A stretch of DNA of 51,291 nt, taken from the NCBI GenBank assembly GCA_947475315.1, contig CANJMY010000017.1, forward strand, positions 1 through 51,291. The letters are read 5' to 3'. Both the position numbers and the translations under genes were made by a program. This document shows positions 8,659 to 16,683 of the stretch, piece by piece; the stretch's first letter is position 1, and every line of letters begins with the position of its first letter. The DNA comes from Pseudomonadota bacterium. GTDB taxonomy: Bacteria > Myxococcota_A > UBA796 > GCA-2862545. The notes under the pieces were generated by a model that worked only from the letters and a program-made list of their open reading frames with translations, did no database searches and had not been told where the DNA came from.

Positions 8659-9513
8659 TCAGCGCACCCAGGCCACGCCCAGCACGGTGTGGCCTTCGAG
8701 CGTGTGCTCGCGCCCGAGGCCTGGCAGGTCGGCGCCCACCGAGGCCCACAACCGGTAGTGACGGAACACGCTGTACGTGGCCTGGAGCTGGGCGCCCGTG
8801 TGGCTGGACGGCGTCCATCCTGTCGTGCTCCTCGCCCAGGACTGTTCAAAGCTCAGCGAGCCCGCCAAGGTCCAGCGCTCGGCGAGCAGCCCGCCGACGC
8901 CTGCACCTGCGTGCAGCGCCGGGGTGACCTCGCCCGTGCCGACGCCCGCCTCGGCGCCGATCGACAGGCTCCAGGGGATGTCGTCGGTGGTCCGCTGGAC
9001 GACGAGCGACGCGGAGAGGCCCACGTCCCGTCCGCCGGTGATGTCCGCGCCGAGCGGGTCCTCGCTGGCGGACCAGGGGCGACCCGTTGGCGCGCGGACG
9101 CCGATCGCGACGGCGGGGACGGGCGCGCCGGTCTTGTTTCCGTAGGCGCGAGACTCCAGCAGCGGCTCCCACAGCGCCGTGACGCGGACGTCGCCGGGCT
9201 GTGCGCCCCACGACGACAGCGACTCGGACGCGCGGTGGTTGATCACCCACGGCACGGTCAGGCTGATCTGACCCTTCGGATCCCAGCGCCAGCCGACCAG
9301 GCCGGTCCAGGTGAGCCCCTGCTCCTGGATGGACAGCCGACGCAGATGCCCGCGTGCGTCCGACCGCGCGAGCCCGAACGACACGTCCGCCGTCATCCCG
9401 AACAGCGCCGACTCGGTGCGATCGACGTGCGCGGGCAGCAGCGGGGTGCTGCCGCCGCAGCACGAGCCCGCCCAGGCGGGCGACGCCAGCGCGATCAGCA
9501 GCGCGGCCCACAT
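8659..9513 (-). CDS. Outer-membrane beta-barrel-like protein, last gene of nos operon
   Basis: A 284-residue exported protein: signal peptide MWAALLIALASPAWA, mature N-terminus GSCCGGS with a vicinal Cys pair, then alternating hydrophobic/aromatic strands (for example WTGLVGWRWD, ISLTVPWVI, WTLAGSLSFEQSW) typical of an outer-membrane barrel and resembling the 'transporter' family seen beside metal systems. It begins three bases after the YtkA-like gene, which itself follows nosY by 36 bp, so it is probably the last gene of the nos operon. A role in copper passage or sensing in the outer membrane is an inference from position and the CC motif only. No family name can be given with confidence. 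Confidence 0.7.
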   Translation of the reverse strand: MWAALLIALASPAWAGSCCGGSTPLLPAHVDRTESALFGMTADVSFGLARSDARGHLRRLSIQEQGLTWTGLVGWRWDPKGQISLTVPWVINHRASESLSSWGAQPGDVRVTALWEPLLESRAYGNKTGAPVPAVAIGVRAPTGRPWSASEDPLGADITGGRDVGLSASLVVQRTTDDIPWSLSIGAEAGVGTGEVTPALHAGAGVGGLLAERWTLAGSLSFEQSWARSTTGWTPSSHTGAQLQATYSVFRHYRLWASVGADLPGLGREHTLEGHTVLGVAWVR

Positions 9514-9516
9514 GGC

Positions 9517-9879
9517 CTACTCGATCTCGACGGCGACGACGTCGTCGCCCTCGTCGCCGTCTGTGGCGACGTGCACCTGGAGCTCCCAGCTGCCCGACAT
9601 TGAGAACGTACACGCCGCCTCGTACGAGCCCCCGCCCACCTCGGTCACCGTGACCTCGTCGGTGAGGCCGTGGCCCATCGCGGGCATCCATGGCGTGACG
9701 GTGAGCTCGGCGCCCTCCACGGCGGCGCCGTCGTCCGTCCGGGTGACGTCGAGCGTCCACGTGATCGACGCGCCCGCGGTCGCGGGGGAAGGGTCGGACT
9801 CGGCCTGCACTTCGAACGGAGATGTGGCGCTAGGCGAGGCGCACGCGGACACGAGGAGGGTCAGCAGCACGGCGCGCAT
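9517..9879 (-). CDS. YtkA-like domain lipoprotein in nos operon
   Basis: A 120-residue lipoprotein with lipobox VSAC (Cys13), a short linker and one immunoglobulin-like domain. The motif WMPAMGHG (residues 64-71) is characteristic of YtkA/FixH-type domains, which are often encoded with copper proteins or cytochrome oxidase assembly genes. Met and His in this motif are plausible copper ligands (inference). It lies 36 bp after nosY and 3 bp before the outer-membrane gene on the same strand, so it probably shares their transcript and acts in the periplasm during NosZ copper loading. I cannot assign a gene symbol. Confidence 0.75.
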   Translation of the reverse strand: MRAVLLTLLVSACASPSATSPFEVQAESDPSPATAGASITWTLDVTRTDDGAAVEGAELTVTPWMPAMGHGLTDEVTVTEVGGGSYEAACTFSMSGSWELQVHVATDGDEGDDVVAVEIE

Positions 9880-9915
9880 CTTGGGACTCCCTGCTCCGCG
9901 AACGGAGCGCTTGGT

Positions 9916-10734
9916 TCAGAGCAGATCACCACGAAGGAACTGTCGGCGGGCGGCGAACAGCGCGACCGCGCCGACGAGCATCGGCCAGGCCAGCGCGTAG
10001 GTCAGCGTGCCGCCTGAGCCTAGGGTGGTGGAGATCCAGGTGCCGACGGGTCCGAGCACACCCAGCTCCGGGTCCGCTCCGGACAGCAGCCCAAGACGGC
10101 CTGCTTGTACGGGGTTGATCGCGGAGAGCGCGAAGACCGTCGACACCGGGATGTTCCACCGAAGCATCGCGCCGATGAGCGCGAAGTCGAGCAGCGCTGC
10201 GGACGTGATCCACAGCCCAAGGCCGCGCAGCAGCGCCGACTCGGGGGTCGACGCGCCGACGCCCACCCAGAAGCCGAGCGCGGCGAAGCACACCGCCTGG
10301 CCCACGAGCACCGCGACCAGCCGGGCCAGCAGCGCGACCGACACGGCCTGGCCAAGCGCGGCCGACGCGAGGCCGATCAGCGCGACCGCCAGCACGACCG
10401 GCCCGGCGACCGCCGCCAGCCGCGGCAGGAAGATCGCCCAGAAGCAGCCTGGCCTGGACACGGGGTGCGAGAGGTACCACTCGAGCACCCCCTGCGCGCG
10501 CGCCTGGACGATCGCTTGCGAGGTGGCGAGGATGGCGAGCAGCGGTAGCAGGAGCAGCGCCGCTGAGCCGAAGCCGGTGACGACACGCTCGAAGCCGGTG
10601 AACGCGACGATCGCCGACTCGCGCGACGCGAGCGCGAAGAAGAAGCCGACGGCGGCCACGGTCATCACGAACGAGGCCGTCAGCCAACGCGCGCGCACCA
10701 CGCCCGCCGTCTCGAGTCGGAGGAGCGCGATCAC
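9916..10734 (-). CDS. nosY: Nitrous oxide reductase maturation ABC permease NosY
   Basis: A 272-residue ABC-2-type permease with about six membrane segments; it pairs with the NosF ATPase to support copper-sulfur cluster assembly of NosZ with NosD. Visible family features are the N-terminal cytoplasmic start VIALLRLETAGVVRARWL followed by a first helix, the VLEWYLSHPVSRPGCFWAIFLPR loop region (within this loop LSHPVSR is typical), and NPVQAGRLG before the last helix. Translation starts at GTG 10734, overlapping the nosL stop by four bases (GTGA), which indicates translational coupling. The longer in-frame upstream extension is antiparallel to nothing recognisable and Arg-rich, so I rejected it. 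Confidence 0.88.
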   Translation of the reverse strand: MIALLRLETAGVVRARWLTASFVMTVAAVGFFFALASRESAIVAFTGFERVVTGFGSAALLLLPLLAILATSQAIVQARAQGVLEWYLSHPVSRPGCFWAIFLPRLAAVAGPVVLAVALIGLASAALGQAVSVALLARLVAVLVGQAVCFAALGFWVGVGASTPESALLRGLGLWITSAALLDFALIGAMLRWNIPVSTVFALSAINPVQAGRLGLLSGADPELGVLGPVGTWISTTLGSGGTLTYALAWPMLVGAVALFAARRQFLRGDLL

Positions 10735-11144
10735 GGCGACGCCCCGAAGGACGCGCTGCTCGCCTCGCCAAACGACACCCCGCCCGGCGTGCCGATCGGT
10801 GCGGCGGACCAGCCTCCGTCCATCGGCGCGCCGCGGGTGGGCACAAACACCGCCGACGCCTCGTCGAGCCAGCGCTCGTCCGACGCCGTCGCGTCGCGGA
10901 ACCAGACGTGTACGAGCGACGGGTGGTTGGTGAGGATGAACTTGAAGGCGCACGCGGCGTCGTCGAACTCCTTGCGCTCGCCGTCCTTGGTGAGCAGCTG
11001 TGCGGCAAAGCGAGGGTCACCGACGATCATCCCGCACTCGTCGCACGAGACGTGGTCGTAGGAGATCGCCGCTGGCCCATCGGACGGGCCGCCACACGCT
11101 GTGAGCGAGAGGAGCATGGATGCGAAGAGGGCGCGGCGGCGCAT
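10731..11144 (-). CDS. nosL: Copper chaperone lipoprotein NosL
   Basis: A 137-residue lipoprotein of the NosL family, a Cu(I)-binding periplasmic chaperone for NosZ. The N-terminus MRRRALFASMLLSLTAC ends in the lipobox. The copper site block CDECGMIV with the downstream Met/His pattern is diagnostic; FDDAACAFKFI and AVFVPTRGAPMDGGW are further family blocks. Start at 11144 follows the nosF stop by 10 bp. It overlaps nosY by four bases. In many clade II clusters nosL lies at this position with nosD, nosF and nosY. Confidence 0.92.
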   Translation of the reverse strand: MRRRALFASMLLSLTACGGPSDGPAAISYDHVSCDECGMIVGDPRFAAQLLTKDGERKEFDDAACAFKFILTNHPSLVHVWFRDATASDERWLDEASAVFVPTRGAPMDGGWSAAPIGTPGGVSFGEASSASFGASP

Positions 11145-11154
11145 GGTGGCTCCG

Positions 11155-11859
11155 TCAGTGCGTGAGAGAGACGCCCAACTCGACGCCTGCGGCAGCAGCG
11201 AGCGTGGGGTTGGCGAGGAAGCGGGAGAGGTCGTCGTCATAGGCGATGCGTCCATCGGTGAGGACCACGACGCGATCGACGAGGTGGCGGAGCTCCTCCA
11301 GGCGATGTGACGACAGCAGGACGGTCGGGCGCGGGTTGCGTTTGGACAGCGCATCGAAGAACGCGCTGCGGGCGGCGGGGTCCAGGTTCGCGGTCGGCTC
11401 GTCCAGCAGAAGCAGCGGGCAGCGCGACGCGAGAGCGGTGGCGGCGAGCAGCTTTTGCTGCATGCCGCCGGACAGCTCGGGGAAGCGTCGGTCCCACACG
11501 TTCCCCACGTCCAGCCCTAGGGCGGCCGCGGCCTCCACAAGGCGCTCTGGCGCCTCCAAGCGCTGACGCGACCAGAACCCGACGATCTCGGACACCGGCA
11601 CAGGCAGCGTGGGCGCGCGCTGGGGGACGTAGGCGATGTGCGCGGCGGCGGCGGCATGATCGTGGAGTGGATCATGACCGCCGACCCGCACGGTTCCCTC
11701 ACCGCTGAGCAGGCCGAGCAGGCAGCGGATGAGCGTGGTCTTGCCGGAGCCGTTCGGGCCGACCAGCGCGACGCGCTCCCCTTCGGCGATCTCCAGGGTG
11801 ACGCCCTGCAGGACGGGGCGCGTGCCGTATCGCTTCCAAAGCTGATGGACGTGGATCAT
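11155..11859 (-). CDS. nosF: Nitrous oxide reductase maturation ABC ATPase NosF
   Basis: A 234-residue ABC ATPase. Walker A GPNGSGKT, signature LSGGMQQK, Walker B LLLLDEPTANLD and the switch His (LLSSHR) are intact. With NosY it forms the transporter/mechanotransmitter that works with NosD in assembling the CuZ cluster of NosZ. The ATG at 11859 overlaps the nosD stop by four bases (ATGA), giving translational coupling, and the upstream in-frame extension is just the nosD frame read out of phase. Confidence 0.92.
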   Translation of the reverse strand: MIHVHQLWKRYGTRPVLQGVTLEIAEGERVALVGPNGSGKTTLIRCLLGLLSGEGTVRVGGHDPLHDHAAAAAHIAYVPQRAPTLPVPVSEIVGFWSRQRLEAPERLVEAAAALGLDVGNVWDRRFPELSGGMQQKLLAATALASRCPLLLLDEPTANLDPAARSAFFDALSKRNPRPTVLLSSHRLEELRHLVDRVVVLTDGRIAYDDDLSRFLANPTLAAAAGVELGVSLTH

Positions 11860-13157
11860 GGACGCTCCGCCACCATCATGGGGCGCTGGTCGACGAGGAT
11901 GGGCTCGGGCGCGAACATCGGGAAGGCCGCGGCGAGCCACTCGATCAGTCCCTCGGCCGGGGTGCCTGCGAACCAAGCGAACTCCGGGTGTCGCTCGACA
12001 AGCCGACCGGTGATCTCACGGGCCTCGTAAGGCAGGTCGCCGAACCCATCGCCGTCCAGGTCGTAGCCTGCGTACTCGCTCCAGTGGTTGCCCTCGAACG
12101 CGATGGCGTCCGTGGACACGCGCCCGTCGACGGAGGCGGTGAGGCGGTTCGACGTGAAGTCGTTCCCGGTAAAGCGCGCGCCTGTAGACACGCCATGGAA
12201 GCGCGCGCCCACCTGGTTTGCGGCGATCAGATTGTGCTCGAAGAGGGCGACTGCGCCGCGCCGGTGCGGCGTGGTGTCCAGGTAGAGGCCGGTCGTGTCG
12301 CCGACGATCTGGTTGTTCCTGACGGTGACGTCGTCGGACTCCTTGAAGCCCAGGCCGACGCCTGCCTCACCGCGCGCGCCCGTGATCTGGTTCCCGTCGA
12401 TGGTGACCTTGCCGCTGTACATCACGAACACGCCCACGACGTCGTTCAGGTAGGTGTTGGCGCGGATCACGTTGTCGCTGCTGTGCATCAGGTGCGTGCC
12501 GTAGCGGGAGTCGCGCACCTCGTTGTCCTCGATGCGGTTGCCGTCCGAGTACCAGACCACGAGGTCGCGCACGTGCGAGAGGTGGTTGCCAGTGACCACC
12601 GTGGCCTCGGCCTCCCACAGGCGAATGCCGTCGCCGCGTAGGCCAAACGCCCGCGTGGCGTCGCCGGTGATCGTGCAGTCTTCGATGGCGCCGCCCGTGG
12701 CCCGACGGACATCCACGCCGAGGTAGGCGTGATCGACGACGACGCGCTGGACACGGAACCTGTCCGCGCCGATCACCACGCCCGAGTCGTCGCGATCCGA
12801 GAGGAAGCCGCCGCCCGTGACGCGCACGTCATGCAGCCACACGTCGGGCGCCGTGATCACCACGACAGAGCCGACGCCGCCTCCGTCGATCACGGCGCCC
12901 GGCTCGCCAGAGACCTCGATCATGCGATCGAGCATGACGGGGCCGTGGTGGGTGCCCGGCGCCAGTACGAGGTGCGAGCCTGACGGGAGCGCGTCCACCG
13001 TCCCTTGCAGATCACCTCCGGCCGAGAGCCGGCGCTGCTGGGCAGGGCCGACGGGGATGATCTTGGCCAACGCGGGCACCGCAGCCGGCGTTGGCGCCGT
13101 GTGCTCTCCCGCCCACGAAGGGGCGGCGAGCAGAAGCAGCGCCAACGCGGGCCTCAT
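11856..13157 (-). CDS. nosD: Periplasmic copper-binding maturation protein NosD
   Basis: A 433-residue exported right-handed beta-helix protein. Signal peptide MRPALALLLLAAPSWAG, then repeated parallel-helix rungs (GNHLSHVRDLVVWYSDGN, GTHLMHSSDNVI, NTYLNDVVGVFVMYSG) that are characteristic of NosD/CASH domains, and near the C-terminus the Ca-like loop YDLDGDGFGDLPYE. NosD accepts material from NosFY and is needed for CuZ assembly. The ATG at 13157 gives a clean signal peptide and overlaps the preceding membrane-protein stop by four bases; its own stop overlaps nosF by four. This is a tightly coupled assembly module. Confidence 0.93.
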   Translation of the reverse strand: MRPALALLLLAAPSWAGEHTAPTPAAVPALAKIIPVGPAQQRRLSAGGDLQGTVDALPSGSHLVLAPGTHHGPVMLDRMIEVSGEPGAVIDGGGVGSVVVITAPDVWLHDVRVTGGGFLSDRDDSGVVIGADRFRVQRVVVDHAYLGVDVRRATGGAIEDCTITGDATRAFGLRGDGIRLWEAEATVVTGNHLSHVRDLVVWYSDGNRIEDNEVRDSRYGTHLMHSSDNVIRANTYLNDVVGVFVMYSGKVTIDGNQITGARGEAGVGLGFKESDDVTVRNNQIVGDTTGLYLDTTPHRRGAVALFEHNLIAANQVGARFHGVSTGARFTGNDFTSNRLTASVDGRVSTDAIAFEGNHWSEYAGYDLDGDGFGDLPYEAREITGRLVERHPEFAWFAGTPAEGLIEWLAAAFPMFAPEPILVDQRPMMVAERP

Positions 13158-13855
13158 TCGGCGTCCTTCGGCACGACGACCAGCAGGTGTGTGCAGTGCT
13201 TGCCGCAGGCTGCGTGGGAAGGGCATGCGTCGCAGATGCTCTTGCGCATCATCACCGCCACGCTCACCAGCAGGGCGCCGACGATCGACATCCAGAAGCC
13301 CCAGGTGGGGTACGCGGTGGTGTGGAACTGCCCGATGGTCCCGGCGCCGACGATCACCGGCATGAACGGCTCAAAGTGCAGCGGCGCGTCCTCGTGCAGC
13401 GTGTGCCCGAACGTGTACATCCAGTACACGACGTCGAGGATGAAGCCGATCGGGAGCCCAAGCGCCGGGATCAAGCCGAGCCAGCCGAGTCGCTTTCCGG
13501 CGGCGACGAGGCCGACCAGGATGGACAGCGCGGCGAGCGTGACCAAGTAGCCACCCATCGCCTTCTCCAACGAGGCGGCGTCCGACATGGTGCGCATGCC
13601 GATGTAGTGGTTGAGGATGTCGATCTCGGCCACGTCGCCGGTGATACCGGTGAGCGAGATGTGCAGCAGGAGACCCTTCGGGTACTGCGGCGCGACCAAC
13701 TTGAACTCCCAATACGGAAACGCGTAGGAGGCCGCGAACAGAAGCACGCCGAGCAGGGTGCATCCGAGCACGACGACGCGCCGCTTGCGCAGCCATGCCT
13801 GCGGGTGGAGCGTGGGCGCTGACCGAGGCGCCGTTGCAGCGAGCGGGGTGCTCAT
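13154..13855 (-). CDS. NosB-like nos-cluster membrane protein with C-terminal Cys motif
   Basis: A 233-residue membrane protein. After a cytoplasmic N-terminus there is a first helix (about residues 26-46), then an exported loop with APQYPKGL and GDVAEIDILNHYIGM, blocks I recognise from the membrane protein encoded beside clade II nosZ. Three further helices follow (about 98-118, 122-142, 180-205). The C-terminus carries a cytoplasmic Cx2Cx5Cx3C cluster (CDACPSHAACGKHC), which could bind a metal or Fe-S cluster. NosB and related proteins are thought to help pass quinol electrons to periplasmic cytochrome and NosZ. It starts four bases after the cytochrome stop, with GGAG before the ATG, and is coupled to nosD. 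Confidence 0.7.
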   Translation of the reverse strand: MSTPLAATAPRSAPTLHPQAWLRKRRVVVLGCTLLGVLLFAASYAFPYWEFKLVAPQYPKGLLLHISLTGITGDVAEIDILNHYIGMRTMSDAASLEKAMGGYLVTLAALSILVGLVAAGKRLGWLGLIPALGLPIGFILDVVYWMYTFGHTLHEDAPLHFEPFMPVIVGAGTIGQFHTTAYPTWGFWMSIVGALLVSVAVMMRKSICDACPSHAACGKHCTHLLVVVPKDAE

Positions 13856-13859
13856 GGCG

Positions 13860-14327
13860 CTACTCCTTTCCGCCGGACTTCAGGTACGCGATCAGCGGCC
13901 CAATCTCGTCGGGACCCACGCCTTGGTTCGTCATCTGCGTCATGATCGAGCGGTACATGTCGCGCGCGACGGGGTCCTTCTTGGTCATGTCCTCCGGGTG
14001 CAGGATCATCTTGGCGATCCATGCGTCGGTTCGACGCTCACCGAGTCCCGCGAGCGGCGGCCCGACCAGCTTGTCCTCGAATTTGTGGCAGCCGCCGCAG
14101 CCCTTGGCGATGAACACCGCGGCACCCTTCTCGATCGCCTCCTTGCCAGATGGCACGGCGAAGCTGTCGGGGAGCGAGATGTCAGCGGGGCCGTCGGGGC
14201 CCACGGCGTCGGCGGCTGGCGTCGCGGGTGCGGGCGCGGCGGGGGGGGCGACCGTGGTCGGCGCGGGCGCAGTCGAGCCACACGCCGTGGCGAGCAGCAG
14301 CGAGGCGATCAGGGAGCGTGGCGTCAT
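13860..14327 (-). CDS. Monoheme c-type cytochrome lipoprotein of nos operon
   Basis: A 155-residue exported cytochrome. The N-terminal signal ends in ATAC-GS, a likely lipidation site, followed by an Ala/Pro/Thr-rich tether to about residue 50. The heme motif is CGGCH within AKGCGGCHKFEDKLVGPPLAGLG (read GCGGCHK and VGPPLAG), and a C-terminal Met-rich helix (MYRSIMTQMTNQG) can supply the axial Met, followed by EIGPLIAYLKSG, the usual last helix of cytochrome c. It sits between nosZ and the membrane protein and is the probable electron donor to NosZ, corresponding in role to NosC of clade II clusters. Confidence 0.88.
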   Translation of the reverse strand: MTPRSLIASLLLATACGSTAPAPTTVAPPAAPAPATPAADAVGPDGPADISLPDSFAVPSGKEAIEKGAAVFIAKGCGGCHKFEDKLVGPPLAGLGERRTDAWIAKMILHPEDMTKKDPVARDMYRSIMTQMTNQGVGPDEIGPLIAYLKSGGKE

Positions 14328-14437
14328 GGGCGGGTCCTCGGTGTGGATATCAGTAGAGCCATAACTCCGCTGACGATTGAAAATACAGCAAGCATCGTGC
14401 CAAAAAGGGGCCGCGCGACGGGCTGCGGTCTACGGAG

Positions 14438-14468
14438 CGGGGCCCGGAGTCATGGACTCCGGGCCCCG
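14438..14468. terminator. Perfect 14-bp hairpin between nosZ and the downstream nos genes
   Basis: CGGGGCCCGGAGTC (14438-14451) is the exact reverse complement of GACTCCGGGCCCCG (14455-14468), with loop ATG. It lies in the 217-bp gap between nosZ and the cytochrome gene. No T-tract follows directly on the minus strand; a short T run appears only about 30 bases later. It is probably a partial terminator or an RNA-stabilising element that sets nosZ expression above that of the downstream genes (inference). Confidence 0.6.
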
Positions 14469-14544
14469 GCAAGGCGACCGCGAGAAGGGAAGTCGAGGGA
14501 CCAAAACTGGGTGGCGAAACGCAACCCCCTTCTCGTGGTCGCGG

Positions 14545-16494
14545 TCAGCCCTTGGTCGGCTTGACGAGCAGGTAGCCCATCATCTCCAGGTGGAGCGCCG
14601 AGCAGAACTCTGTGCAGTAGAACGGGAAGACGCCGGCGCGGTCCGCGACGAAGGTGATCTCCTCGTACTTGCCGGGCTCCATCGACACGTTGACGTTGTA
14701 CATGTCGATCGCGAAGCCGTGCGTCTGATCGTAGGCCTGCTCCAGGCTGGTCAGGTGCAGCGTGACCGTGTCGCCCTGGTTCACGTCGATGTAGTCGGGC
14801 GCGAAGTGGCTGCGGATGACGCTCATGTAGACGTCGACGTGGTTCCCATTGCGCTCGATGCGTTCCTTGCCCGAGGCCACCGCGCCCGGGTCCACGCTGT
14901 CGGTGTAGGGGTTGGTGCCGATCGGCGTGTAGATCTCGATTGGGTGGAGCTTGTCGGCCTTGATCATCTGGCTGTAGTGCGGCTCGCCGAGCGGGATCGG
15001 CAGGTCGTAGGTGAGCTGCATCTTCGGGCCGCTGACGTCGATCAACTGGAAGTTCTGCGGGAGCAGCGGACCGACTGGCAGGAAGCGGTCCTGCGCCATC
15101 TTGTTCATGGCGACGACCCAGTGGCCATCAGGACTGACCGTGTCGCCCTCGGCTGCCAGGATGTGGCCGACGTTGTACTGAACCGACAGGCTCTCGACGG
15201 GCTGGTTGAGGTGGTTGTAGTCCCACTTCACGACCGTGGAGTCGAGGAAGACCGACGTGTACGCGAAGCCCTTGTCGTCGAACACGGTGTGCAGCGGCCC
15301 CAGGCCGATCTCCTGCTGCCCGCGGATCGAACCCTGGAAGTCGAGCACGCTCACGCCGTACGCATCGACGCCGGTGTACTCGCCCTTCTCGATCAACGCC
15401 TTGATCTTGGAGAACTCGAACACCGTCGTGTGCGTGTCGAGCTTTCCGCCGACCACGATCCCGGTGCCGTCCGGCGTGACGTCGCAGCCGTGTGGGCTCT
15501 TGGGCTCAGGGATGAACGTGAGCACGTGCTCCGACGCGACCAGGGCCAGCGGCAGCACGCGCATGCCGTTGATCACCTCGCCCTTGCCCTCGGCGATCAG
15601 CTTTTCCGCGGCCTTGTAGTTGATGACGTGCAGGTAGTCCGTGTCGTTCTTGGTCGCGGTGGCCTCGAGCGGAGGCTCGCCGGTCCCGCCAGACCCAAAG
15701 CCACGCTCGGTGTTCCACGAGTTGATGAACACCCACCCGTCCGACACCAGCTTGCCGGCGTCTGCCAGATCCTGGCCGTACGGAGGCAGCTCGATCGCCC
15801 AGGACGCCTCTTGGTCGATGCGGCCCTTCTCGCGGTCGAACTTCCAAAACACGGCCGCCCCGCGGTACTTGGCGTCGTAGTCGGACAGGGGTGCGTACAC
15901 GTTCGCGAGCGGGGCCGCGTACTGGCTCGACTCGACGACGTACTCGGTGTTGGGTGTGACGAACGCGCCGCCGTGATCGGACATGACCAGCGGGTTCTTC
16001 ACGATCTGCTTGGTGTTGAAGTCGGACAAGTCGACGACGGCGACGCGGGCGTTCGCCTTGTCGTTCACGAAGATGAACTGGCCGTCGTAGTCGCCGTTGG
16101 TCTCAGACAGGTTGGGGTGATGGACGTCGCCCCAGTTGATCACCTTGCCGCCCTGGTTGCCCTGGGCGAGGATCTTGTCGCTTGCGCCGCCCAGGCCGTA
16201 GCCTTGCCAGGGCTCCGCCCCGAAGACCGCGATGTACTTGAGGATGCGCATCGACGGGACGCCGATGGTGATGATGTTGCCGCCGTGGCCGCCAGATGCG
16301 AAGATCACGTACTCATCATGCTTGCCAGTCGGCGTGTAGGTCTTGGCCGCCGCAAGGATGTCGGCCTCGTTGAGGCCTCGGTCCTTCATGATGCTTGCCA
16401 GATCCTGTCCTGGCGCTGCGCCCGTGGGGGCGTCCGGGGCCGGCGCTGAGCCGGCGCAGGCCGCGAGTAGGGTTGTGAGGATCGCGAGTCGCAT
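14545..16494 (-). CDS. nosZ: Nitrous oxide reductase, clade II, predicted lipoprotein
   Basis: A 649-residue NosZ, which reduces N2O to N2 in the periplasm using CuZ and CuA. The N-terminus MRLAILTTLLAACAGS is a Sec lipoprotein signal with Cys13 or so as acceptor; there is no twin-Arg motif. The seven-bladed propeller has CuZ histidine blocks HHPNLSET, SDHGGAFVTP, SPHGCDVTPDG and GLGPLHTVF. The C-terminal cupredoxin has the CuA site CTEFCSALHLEMMG. GDVHHPNLSETNGDYDG and NDKANARVAVVDL match clade II, not clade I. The ATG at 16494 has AGGAGGG just upstream, which decides it over a longer in-frame start. It is the first gene of the operon, divergent from the Rrf2 regulator. Confidence 0.97.
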   Translation of the reverse strand: MRLAILTTLLAACAGSAPAPDAPTGAAPGQDLASIMKDRGLNEADILAAAKTYTPTGKHDEYVIFASGGHGGNIITIGVPSMRILKYIAVFGAEPWQGYGLGGASDKILAQGNQGGKVINWGDVHHPNLSETNGDYDGQFIFVNDKANARVAVVDLSDFNTKQIVKNPLVMSDHGGAFVTPNTEYVVESSQYAAPLANVYAPLSDYDAKYRGAAVFWKFDREKGRIDQEASWAIELPPYGQDLADAGKLVSDGWVFINSWNTERGFGSGGTGEPPLEATATKNDTDYLHVINYKAAEKLIAEGKGEVINGMRVLPLALVASEHVLTFIPEPKSPHGCDVTPDGTGIVVGGKLDTHTTVFEFSKIKALIEKGEYTGVDAYGVSVLDFQGSIRGQQEIGLGPLHTVFDDKGFAYTSVFLDSTVVKWDYNHLNQPVESLSVQYNVGHILAAEGDTVSPDGHWVVAMNKMAQDRFLPVGPLLPQNFQLIDVSGPKMQLTYDLPIPLGEPHYSQMIKADKLHPIEIYTPIGTNPYTDSVDPGAVASGKERIERNGNHVDVYMSVIRSHFAPDYIDVNQGDTVTLHLTSLEQAYDQTHGFAIDMYNVNVSMEPGKYEEITFVADRAGVFPFYCTEFCSALHLEMMGYLLVKPTKG

Positions 16495-16683
16495 GGGTTC
16501 CCTCCTGGAACAAGGCACCCCGAGGGGTTGCACCGAACGTGCCACTCAGGCGACAAATAGCTCCGTTGAGATGAAGTCTAGGTTCGAGGCGGAATAAATG
16601 TGCGGCGTTCTGTCGCATGCTGGTGGGTGCGACGCTTTGCCACGCCCGTCCGCGGCGCTTTGGGACGTGGTACGGGGTTTGCA
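16495..16683. promoter_or_regulatory. nosZ / Rrf2 divergent intergenic region
   Basis: This 189-bp region must hold the nosZ promoter and that of the regulator. An AT-richer stretch lies at about 16550-16600. I see no FNR-type TTGAT-N4-ATCAA site and no convincing -35/-10 pair with 16-18 bp spacing on either strand. The only strong signal is the nosZ Shine-Dalgarno (AGGAGGG at about 16500-16506, minus strand). Confidence 0.5.

Noticed and set aside
13154-13855. nosZ-cluster membrane protein as a c-type cytochrome
   Set aside because: It has no CxxCH motif; the Cys cluster at the C-terminus has the spacing Cx2Cx5Cx3C without a following His in the heme position.
16495-16683. FNR/ANR or DNR box upstream of nosZ
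   Set aside because: No TTGAT-N4-ATCAA-like sequence is present on either strand. TTGAGA at 16566-16571 has no -10 partner at 16-18 bp.
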